A DNA stretch of 64,000 nucleotides from contig NZ_JAYSGI010000001.1 in assembly GCF_041912895.1 (NCBI RefSeq), positions 1,116,001 to 1,180,000 of the forward strand. The letters run 5' to 3'. This document shows, piece after piece, positions 37,737 to 44,844 of this stretch (its first letter is position 1; each line of letters opens with the position of its first letter). The translations under genes and the position numbers were made by a program. The DNA comes from Pelagerythrobacter sp041912895. Lineage in GTDB: Bacteria > Pseudomonadota > Alphaproteobacteria > Sphingomonadales > Sphingomonadaceae. Below the pieces are notes generated by a model. That model was not told the DNA's origin, did not search any database, and saw nothing but the letters and a program-made list of their open reading frames with translations.

Positions 37737-40700
37737 ATGGACTGGCGCATCGGCATAGCGACCCTGGCCCTGGCGACCGGGGGCTGCGGCGGCGTATTGG
37801 CGCAGGACGGCCTCGCGTCCTCCGCCGGGATGGCGCAGGCGGACCCGGCCAACTGGCCGACGGCTTCCTCCCCCGATGCGCTGAGCGATCCGGCGACCGA
37901 AGCGCGCATCGACGCGCTGATCGCGCGCATGTCGCTCGAACAGAAGGTCGGGCAGTTGGTGCAGGCGGATATCAGCGCGATCGAGCCCGCCGACCTCGCC
38001 GAATATCCGCTCGGCTCGATCCTCGCGGGCGGCAATAGCGGCCCATACGGCAACGAGCGAGCGAGCGCGGCGGACTGGAACCGGCTGGTGCGCGAGTTCC
38101 GCGCCGCCTCGCTCGCCAATGGCGAAAACGGCGTGGCGATCCCGATCATCTTCGGGGTGGACGCGGTCCACGGCCACAATAACATCCCGAACGCCACCGT
38201 CTTCCCGCACAACATCGGCCTCGGCGCGGCGCACGATCCCGACCTGATCCGCCGCATCGGCGAGGCCACCGCGCGCGAGATCGCGGCGAGCGGCATCGAG
38301 TGGACCTTCGCGCCGACGCTGGCGGTGCCGCAGGACCCGCGCTGGGGCCGCACTTACGAGGGATATTCTTCCGATCCCACGCTCGTCGCATCCTACGGCG
38401 GGGCGATGGTCGAAGGATTGCAGGGCGATCTCGCCCCGGGCCGCCAACTCGCCGCAGGCAAGGTCGCGGCGACGGCCAAGCATTTCCTCGCCGACGGCGG
38501 CACTCTCAATGGCGTCGATCAGGGCGATGCGCGGATCGACGAGGCCGAACTCGTGAGGGTTCACGCCGCGGGCTATCCGGCGGCGATCGACGCGGGCGCG
38601 CTGACCGTGATGGCCAGCTTCTCGAGCTGGAACGGCGCGAAGCACCACGGCAACCGCTCGCTGCTGACCGACGTGCTGAAGGACCGGATGGGCTTCGACG
38701 GGTTCGTGGTGGGCGACTGGAATGGGCACGGGCAGGTGGCGGATTGCACGGTCGTCTCGTGCCCCGCCTCGATCAACGCCGGGCTGGACATGTTCATGGC
38801 GCCCGACAGCTGGAAGCAGCTCTACGCCAACACGCTGGCGCAGGCGCGCGACGGCACGATCCCGCAGGCGCGCGTGGACGATGCGGTGCGGCGCATCCTG
38901 CGGGTGAAGGCCAAGCTGGGCCTGCTCGACGATCCGATGCGCGAACGGGCGGATTACGCCGCGATCGGTTCCGCCGAGCACCTGGCGCTGGCGCGCGAAG
39001 CGGTGGCGAAATCGCTCGTGCTCTTGAAGAACAACGGCTCCGCCCTGCCGATCGCGCCCGGCGCGAACGTGCTGGTGGCGGGGCGCGGCGCCGACGACAT
39101 GGCGATGCAGAACGGCGGCTGGACGGTGAGCTGGCAGGGCGCCGATGTGACCAAGGCCGACTTCACCAATGGGCAGACGATCTGGCAGGCGCTGTCCTCC
39201 GCGATCGGCGAGGCGGGCGGCACCGCCGCGCTTTCGGCGGACGGGTCGTTCTCCGCCAAGCCCGACGTCGCGGTGGTGGTGTTCGGCGAGACGCCGTATG
39301 CCGAAATGCAGGGCGACGTGCCCACGCTCGACTACCAGCCGACCGGCGCGGAAGACCTCGCGCTGCTGCGCAAGCTGAAGGATCAGGGCATCCCGGTCGT
39401 CTCGGTGTTCCTCTCGGGCCGGCCGATGTTCGTCAGCCCCGAGATCAATGCCTCCGATGCGTTCGTCGCCGCATGGCTGCCCGGCACGCAGGCCGATGGT
39501 ATCGCCGACGTACTGGTGGCGCAGCGCTCGGGCGAACCGGCGCGCGATTTCACCGGCAAGCTCTCGTTCGCCTGGCCCGCCGATGCGCGCTCCCCGGTGG
39601 CCGAGCCGCTGTTCGACCGCGGCTACGGCCTCAGCTACGCCGCGCCGCAGACGGTGCCTGCGCTGCCCGAAGACCTCGGCGTCGATCTCGCCGAAGCGCT
39701 CAACCTCGACACGTTCTTCGCCGACGGCCGTGCGCCCGATCCGTGGGTACTGTCGCTGTCCGACGCAGGCGGCAAGCGCCCCATCGGGCCGGGCGAGACG
39801 ACCAGCCCCGGAGGCACGCTGTCGGTCCGCTCGGTCGATGTGACCGCGCAGGAAGACGGCAAGGCATTCGCCTGGACCGGCCCCGGCCAAGTCCTGATCG
39901 AAGGCCCCCCGGCCGACCTCTCGGTCGCTTACGAGGATAACGACGTGCTGCGCGTGGACCTGCGGGTCGACCGGCCGGGCGGCGGCGCGGCGGCGCTCGC
40001 GCTCCATGGCGGTACGGTCCCGCTCGGCCCGTGGATCGCCAGCGCCCCGGCGGGCGAAGTCGCCACCCTGCGGGTGCCGCTACGCTGTTTGGCGGGCGAC
40101 GCCGCCGAACTCGAACGCGTCGGCACCGCGCTGCGGATCGACGGCGATGCGGGCCTGGCGCTGACGCTGCTCGAGGCGCGGATCGAGGATGGCGACGGCG
40201 CGGCGAAGTGTCCCGCAGCGTCGGGCACCGCCGCCGCGACGCCCGGCGCGCTGATCTTCTCCGACGATTTCGACACCGGCACGCTCGATCGCAGCAAGTG
40301 GAACGTCGAAGGCCCCACGTTCTGGGTCAACAACGAGCAGCAGGCCTACGTCGATTCGCCCGAGACGATCCATTTCCTTCCCGCGGGCGCGGTGCCGGGC
40401 GCGGAGGACGGCGTGCTCGTGCTCCAGCCGCGTTTCAGCGAGGGATTCGAGACCCCGACGGGGCGCAAGGCGGACTTCGTTTCGGGCCGGATCAACACCC
40501 GCGGCAAGTTCGACTTCACCCATGGGCGGGCCTCCGCGCGCATCCGCATGCCCGATGCCGAAGGCGTGTGGCCCGCGTTCTGGCTGCTCGGCAACGGCGA
40601 TTGGCCCACGGCCGGCGAAATCGACATCCTCGAATATGTCGGTGAGAAGGACTGGGTTGGTGTGGCGCTGCACGGCCCCGGCTATTCGGGCGAAACCCCG

Positions 40701-41030
40701 CTGGTGAACAAGTTCATGTTCGAGAACGGCATCGACGTGACCCAGTGGCACGAATACGCGGTGGAATGGACGAGCAGCGAAATCCTGTTTCAGGTCGACG
40801 GGCGCACGACCTACCGCGTCACCCGCCCGATGGTCGAACACTATGGCAAGTGGGTGTTCGACGCCCCACAATACGTGATCGTCAACTTCGCGCTGGGCGG
40901 CGCCTATCCGTTCAAGACCAACGGGATCGAGGAACCGTACAACGGCCTGCCCGCCGAGACGGTCGAGCGGATCAAGGCCGGGGACATCCGCATGGAAGTC
41001 GACTGGGTCCGCGTCCACGCAGCAGAATGA
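37737..41030 (+). CDS. Exported GH3-GH16 fusion beta-glucanase
   Basis: A 1097-residue two-enzyme fusion. Residues 1-23 are a signal peptide. Residues about 50-650 form a GH3 beta-glucosidase (FAPTLAVPQDPRWGRTYEGY, KHFLADGG; nucleophile Asp327 in GFVVGDWNGHG). A linker or exopolysaccharide-binding-like segment follows to about 830. Residues about 836-1097 form a GH16 laminarinase-type domain with the catalytic motif EIDILE (Glu961 and Glu966). An endo-cutting GH16 and an exo-acting GH3 on one chain would take beta-1,3- or mixed-linkage glucan down to glucose. AGAGGA precedes the ATG. Likely periplasmic. Confidence 0.92.
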   Translation: MDWRIGIATLALATGGCGGVLAQDGLASSAGMAQADPANWPTASSPDALSDPATEARIDALIARMSLEQKVGQLVQADISAIEPADLAEYPLGSILAGGNSGPYGNERASAADWNRLVREFRAASLANGENGVAIPIIFGVDAVHGHNNIPNATVFPHNIGLGAAHDPDLIRRIGEATAREIAASGIEWTFAPTLAVPQDPRWGRTYEGYSSDPTLVASYGGAMVEGLQGDLAPGRQLAAGKVAATAKHFLADGGTLNGVDQGDARIDEAELVRVHAAGYPAAIDAGALTVMASFSSWNGAKHHGNRSLLTDVLKDRMGFDGFVVGDWNGHGQVADCTVVSCPASINAGLDMFMAPDSWKQLYANTLAQARDGTIPQARVDDAVRRILRVKAKLGLLDDPMRERADYAAIGSAEHLALAREAVAKSLVLLKNNGSALPIAPGANVLVAGRGADDMAMQNGGWTVSWQGADVTKADFTNGQTIWQALSSAIGEAGGTAALSADGSFSAKPDVAVVVFGETPYAEMQGDVPTLDYQPTGAEDLALLRKLKDQGIPVVSVFLSGRPMFVSPEINASDAFVAAWLPGTQADGIADVLVAQRSGEPARDFTGKLSFAWPADARSPVAEPLFDRGYGLSYAAPQTVPALPEDLGVDLAEALNLDTFFADGRAPDPWVLSLSDAGGKRPIGPGETTSPGGTLSVRSVDVTAQEDGKAFAWTGPGQVLIEGPPADLSVAYEDNDVLRVDLRVDRPGGGAAALALHGGTVPLGPWIASAPAGEVATLRVPLRCLAGDAAELERVGTALRIDGDAGLALTLLEARIEDGDGAAKCPAASGTAAATPGALIFSDDFDTGTLDRSKWNVEGPTFWVNNEQQAYVDSPETIHFLPAGAVPGAEDGVLVLQPRFSEGFETPTGRKADFVSGRINTRGKFDFTHGRASARIRMPDAEGVWPAFWLLGNGDWPTAGEIDILEYVGEKDWVGVALHGPGYSGETPLVNKFMFENGIDVTQWHEYAVEWTSSEILFQVDGRTTYRVTRPMVEHYGKWVFDAPQYVIVNFALGGAYPFKTNGIEEPYNGLPAETVERIKAGDIRMEVDWVRVHAAE

Positions 41031-41285
41031 ACCGGAGAGCCGGGGAGATCGACCTGCAGATCGTGCGTTTCGATCAGTGCCAGCATGGCATGATGGACGA
41101 TGGACGCGGCGGGGCGGATTGATAGCCCGACCTTTTATGTCAGCCTGTCGGGCTCCGGCCTGCCGGGTGCCACCGCTTGCGCAAACGCCGCGAAAAAGCT
41201 TACAAATTCAGCAGACAGCATCCGGCAGGTGCCCTAGGGCGCATCCGCACCGCATCATCGACGTCTCGATACGAAAGGGAGCACG

Positions 41286-42389
41286 ATGCTCTACCAATTG
41301 ACGGGGCGGGGCCGGGTTCGCCGGCCGCGTCTTGCCCGGGCCGCAGCGGTCGTGGCCGGAGGCTTCGCGACCTGCATCGCCAGCAGCCCCGTGCTTGCCG
41401 CCGAACACGATATCGTCGACCTGTCGTCCGCCGGACTTGCGACGCTCGACGACGCCTTCGCGCCCGGACGACCGGCCCTGTCCGAGCCGATCTTCGACGC
41501 CGCGCCCGGCGCGATCGCGATGGCGACCGTGTCGCTCCAGGCCGAACCGACTTCACCGCCGGACGTTTACGGCCCGCAGGAATCCGCTTCACTCGCAGCG
41601 GACGCGCGGCCCACGCGCTCCTACGCCTCGTTCGGCGAGGACGTTTCCGCGATCAAATGGGAATTCGCCGCGGTGATGGGCTATTATACCGCGACCAACG
41701 CGCCCAAGCTGTTCAAGAACCCGCGACTGCCCCATTTCAAAAGCGAAGGCTGGTTCGGCAGGTCGACCAACAACGTCGGCGTCGACAAGCTCGCCCACGT
41801 CTATTCTGCCTATGTCGTCAGCGAGTTGTTCTACGCGCGGCTCAAGCACAAGACCGGCGATGCGCCGGGTATCCAGTACACCGCCGCCGCGCTGGCGTCG
41901 GGCGTCATGCTGTGGTCCGAACTGTTCGACAGCATCGAGCCCGACAGCGGCTGGTCGTGGGAAGACGTCGCGATGAACACCGCCGGCGCGGGCCTTTCGA
42001 TCCTGCGCAATTCGGTGCCCGATCTCGACCAGAAGCTGGATTTCCGGCTCATGATCGAGCCGAACGAAGATATCTACAGCGTCAACGGCAAGCCGCATTT
42101 CGAACAGCAGCGGTATTTCTTCGCGCTCAAGTCGGCCGGGTTCGAGGCGTTCGAGCGCAGCCCGCTGCGTTTCCTCGAACTGCACCTCGGCTACCACGGG
42201 GACGATTTCCGGCTCGAGGACAGGGCCGCGGGGATCACGCCCAAGCGCCACATTTTCGTGGGCATCGGCCTGAACCTGCGCGAACTGCTGTTCAAGAATT
42301 CCCGCAGCCGGGTCGGCCGCGCGGCGGGCGAAGTGCTCGATTACTTCCAGCTGCCCTACACTGCCGTGCACACGCATGTGACGGACTGA
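41286..42389 (+). CDS. DUF2279 (YfiM-like) exported protein
   Basis: A 367-residue protein with a signal peptide (VVAGGFATCIASSPVLA). The central region VDKLAHVYSAYVVSELFYAR, then SGVMLWSELFDSIEP and SGWSWEDVAMNTAGAGL, is diagnostic of DUF2279, a periplasmic or outer-membrane-associated family of unknown function. The C-terminal third (HLGYHGDDFRLED) may be an extra beta-rich part. The 255 bp between it and the glucanase gene contain no gene I can support. Confidence 0.8.
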   Translation: MLYQLTGRGRVRRPRLARAAAVVAGGFATCIASSPVLAAEHDIVDLSSAGLATLDDAFAPGRPALSEPIFDAAPGAIAMATVSLQAEPTSPPDVYGPQESASLAADARPTRSYASFGEDVSAIKWEFAAVMGYYTATNAPKLFKNPRLPHFKSEGWFGRSTNNVGVDKLAHVYSAYVVSELFYARLKHKTGDAPGIQYTAAALASGVMLWSELFDSIEPDSGWSWEDVAMNTAGAGLSILRNSVPDLDQKLDFRLMIEPNEDIYSVNGKPHFEQQRYFFALKSAGFEAFERSPLRFLELHLGYHGDDFRLEDRAAGITPKRHIFVGIGLNLRELLFKNSRSRVGRAAGEVLDYFQLPYTAVHTHVTD

Positions 42390-42458
42390 CTGCGGGCGGC
42401 GGTGACATAGCCGGGCACAAAGGTTACGCATCGACCCGTTCGACGAGAGCGAGATAGC

Positions 42459-43187
42459 ATGGCTGCAAGCCTTCACTTCCTGCATGGCCGCTATTGCGGC
42501 CCCCCGCCCGAGCCGCACGGCCTGTGGGGCGCGTGGAACGGCGACCCGGCGCTGCTCGCGCTGTTCGTCTGCGCGATCGCGATCACGGTGCGGCTGCCGA
42601 GCGAGCGGCGCGCGATGTGGCTCGGGGCGATCTTCGCCCTCGCCCTCGCCTTCCTCTCGCCGCTGTGTGCGCTGTCGAGCGCGCTGTTTTCCGCGCGGGC
42701 CGTACATCACCTGCTCATCGTCGGGGCCGCCGCGCCGCTGCTCGCGCTGGCCGTGGGCCGCGCGCCGCGCATCGGCCCGGCCGCTTCGCTCGCGCTGTTC
42801 ACCGCCGTGTTGTGGCTATGGCACGTGCCGCTGTTCTACGACGCGGCGCTGGCGAACAAGGCATTGTACTGGCTGATGCAGGCCAGCCTGCTCGGCGCGT
42901 CGTGGCTGTTCTGGTCGGCGGTGATCGGCGGGCGGCCGGGCGCCGACGTGATGGCGCTGGTCGGCGCGACGATCCAGATGGGGTTCCTCGGAGCGCTGCT
43001 CTCGTTCGCGCCCGATCCGCTCTACGCCTCGCACCTCGCCACCACCGTGCCGTTCGGGCTCGGGCCGTTGGAAGATCAGCAGCTCGCCGGGCTGCTAATG
43101 TGGGTGCCGGGGATGCTGCCGTTCGCGTTCTGGGCGGCGTGGCTGGGCGCGCGGCGCTGGCGCCATCTCGCGGCGGCGAGCGCATGA
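42459..43187 (+). CDS. CtaG-like cytochrome c oxidase assembly protein (caa3 type)
   Basis: A 242-residue membrane protein with about seven helices of the caa3_CtaG family: N-terminal HGRYCGPPPEP, central SARAVHHLLIVG, LWLWHVPLFYDAAL and MWVPGMLPFAFWAAWL with the family His residues. These proteins help assemble or load copper into caa3-type oxidase. It is unrelated to the Cox11-type CtaG. The stop overlaps the next start (ATGA), and the oxidase genes follow. Confidence 0.88.
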   Translation: MAASLHFLHGRYCGPPPEPHGLWGAWNGDPALLALFVCAIAITVRLPSERRAMWLGAIFALALAFLSPLCALSSALFSARAVHHLLIVGAAAPLLALAVGRAPRIGPAASLALFTAVLWLWHVPLFYDAALANKALYWLMQASLLGASWLFWSAVIGGRPGADVMALVGATIQMGFLGALLSFAPDPLYASHLATTVPFGLGPLEDQQLAGLLMWVPGMLPFAFWAAWLGARRWRHLAAASA

Positions 43188-43675
43188 TCCTGACGTGGAT
43201 GAAGGCGCTGCACCTGGCCGCGCTGATCGTGTGGTGCGCGGGCCTGATCGCGTTGCCGCTGCTGCTGCGCAAACACGAGCTGGTGGAAAACCAGGCGAGC
43301 TACACGCGGCTGCGCCTCATCACGCACAACGGCTATGTCCGCATCCTGACGCCCGCCGCGGTGATCGCCATCGGGGCCGGAACCGCGCTGATCTGGCTCG
43401 CCCCGGCGTTCGAGCCGTGGCTGTTCGCCAAGCTGGTCGCGGTGGGCGTGCTGGTGGCGCTGCACATGCTGGTCGGGCGCGTGGTGATCCTGATGAGCGA
43501 GCGGAGCGGACGGCACACCCCGATGTGGTTCATCCCGCTGGAAATCGCCACCTTCGCGACGCTGGCGGTGATCCTAATCCTCGTGCTCGCGAAACCGGAC
43601 ATTCCCGACATCTTCCCCGCCTGGCTCACCGAACCGCAGGGCCATCAGCTGCCCGTGCGCGAGATACCGATTTGA
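43184..43675 (+). CDS. CopD-like membrane protein
   Basis: A 163-residue protein with four membrane helices and conserved His positions (MKALHLAALIVWCAG, LHMLVGRVVILM), matching the CopD/DUF2269-HemJ-like group of small haem- or copper-handling membrane proteins. Start is coupled to the CtaG-like gene. Its last 31 bases overlap the 3' end of the convergent DUF2231 gene. Confidence 0.75.
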   Translation: MILTWMKALHLAALIVWCAGLIALPLLLRKHELVENQASYTRLRLITHNGYVRILTPAAVIAIGAGTALIWLAPAFEPWLFAKLVAVGVLVALHMLVGRVVILMSERSGRHTPMWFIPLEIATFATLAVILILVLAKPDIPDIFPAWLTEPQGHQLPVREIPI

Positions 43676-44163
43676 TATTCGAACACCAACTTGCCGCCGT
43701 GCCAGCCGGTGAACGCCGTGAACACCAGCGCGAACGCCGACAGGAGCAGGCCGTAGGGCAGGATCGCCTGTTCGTATCCGCCCAGCCGGTAGCCCCAGTT
43801 GGCGGCGAGGACGGACAGCAGCGTCATCGCGATGGCGAAATGGGTCCAGCTCGCGGCGCGCACGCGAATGCCGGGCACCATCAGCAGTTCGACCGTGCCC
43901 GCGATGCCCGCGAGCACGCCGAACAGGAACGCCATCCCCGCCGCCCACAGCGCGGCACGCGCCCAGAACAGGTCGCCCGTCCACCAGTAGAACAGGTCCG
44001 CACCCAGCACGCAGGGGGTCAGACCGATGGGGAACGCCACCAGCATGGCATGGATCGGATGGCCCGCCAGCGCGATCTTGGATTCGATGCGGTGGAAGGT
44101 CGGGTCTTCCTCGATCGGGTCGACGAGTTCCTCTTCCGCCGCCTGTTCCTTGGTTTCCGCCAT
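43645..44163 (-). CDS. DUF2231 membrane protein
   Basis: A 172-residue protein with an acidic N-terminus and about four membrane helices; ALAGHPIHAMLVAFPIGL is the DUF2231 hallmark with conserved histidines. Family function is unknown, but it often lies near respiratory or haem genes. Its ATG (44163) is only 21 bp from the coxB ATG on the other strand, leaving no room for separate promoters between them. Confidence 0.85.
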   Translation of the reverse strand: MAETKEQAAEEELVDPIEEDPTFHRIESKIALAGHPIHAMLVAFPIGLTPCVLGADLFYWWTGDLFWARAALWAAGMAFLFGVLAGIAGTVELLMVPGIRVRAASWTHFAIAMTLLSVLAANWGYRLGGYEQAILPYGLLLSAFALVFTAFTGWHGGKLVFEYQIGISRTGS

Positions 44164-44184
44164 CGCCACGCCGCCCTTGTCCGT

Positions 44185-44844
44185 ATGCTCGGGCTGGTGC
44201 CCGTGGCTCTCCTTGCGGCATGCGCGGGGCCGCTGTCCACTCTCGATCCGGCCGGCCCGTCGGCGCGGGCGGTGGCGGACCTGTGGTGGATCATGCTCGC
44301 GGGTGCGGGGGCACTGTGCCTGCTGGTGTTCGGCTTGCTGGCGGTCGCGCTGCTGCGCCCGTCGATGAGCCGGGGGAACAGCGAGCGGCTGTGGCTCGGC
44401 TGGCTGGGCGTGGCGATGCCCTGCGTCGTGCTGGCCGCGCTGCTGGTCTATGCCCTCGCGCTGATGGCGCGGCAGGCGCCGGGCGAGCCCGCGGCCTCGA
44501 TGACGGTGGGCGTGGAGGCGCGGCAATATGCCTGGGCCTTTACGCATCAGCGCGGCGGCACGCCGATCGCGACCGAGAACGTGCTGAATATCCCGGCGGG
44601 CCGCCCCGTCGATCTGGAGATCACCGCCATCGACGTGATCCACAGCTTCTGGATTCCGCGGCTGGCGGGCAAGATGGATGCGATCCCCGGCCACGTGAAC
44701 CGCATCAGGATCGAGGCCGACGCGCCGGGGCGCTATCGCGGCGTCTGCGCCGAATATTGCGGCGTCGGCCATCAGGGGCACGGGTTCACCGTAATCGCGC
44801 ACGATGCGCGGGGCTGGGCCGAATTCGCAGGGGGCAGCGAATGA
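44185..44844 (+). CDS. coxB: Cytochrome c oxidase subunit II (CuA subunit), lipoprotein
   Basis: A 219-residue subunit with a lipobox (ALLAAC, Cys13), two membrane helices and a periplasmic cupredoxin domain. CuA ligands His153 (VIHSFWIP), Cys188, Glu190, Cys192 and His196 (CAEYCGVGH) are present, but position 199, normally the Met ligand, is His (HQGH). No fused haem c domain is present. The ATG at 44185 directly precedes the lipobox signal; the much longer frame from 43195 is in the CopD and DUF2231 region. Stop overlaps subunit I (ATGA). Confidence 0.9.
   Translation: MLGLVPVALLAACAGPLSTLDPAGPSARAVADLWWIMLAGAGALCLLVFGLLAVALLRPSMSRGNSERLWLGWLGVAMPCVVLAALLVYALALMARQAPGEPAASMTVGVEARQYAWAFTHQRGGTPIATENVLNIPAGRPVDLEITAIDVIHSFWIPRLAGKMDAIPGHVNRIRIEADAPGRYRGVCAEYCGVGHQGHGFTVIAHDARGWAEFAGGSE

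Noticed and set aside
37626..40007. 793-codon minus-strand frame inside the GH3-GH16 gene
   Set aside because: Composition of an antisense shadow; the plus-strand enzyme has both catalytic centres in frame.
41031..41285. Possible small gene between the glucanase and DUF2279 genes
   Set aside because: Open frames here are extensions of shadow frames without ribosome sites; nothing protein-like was seen.
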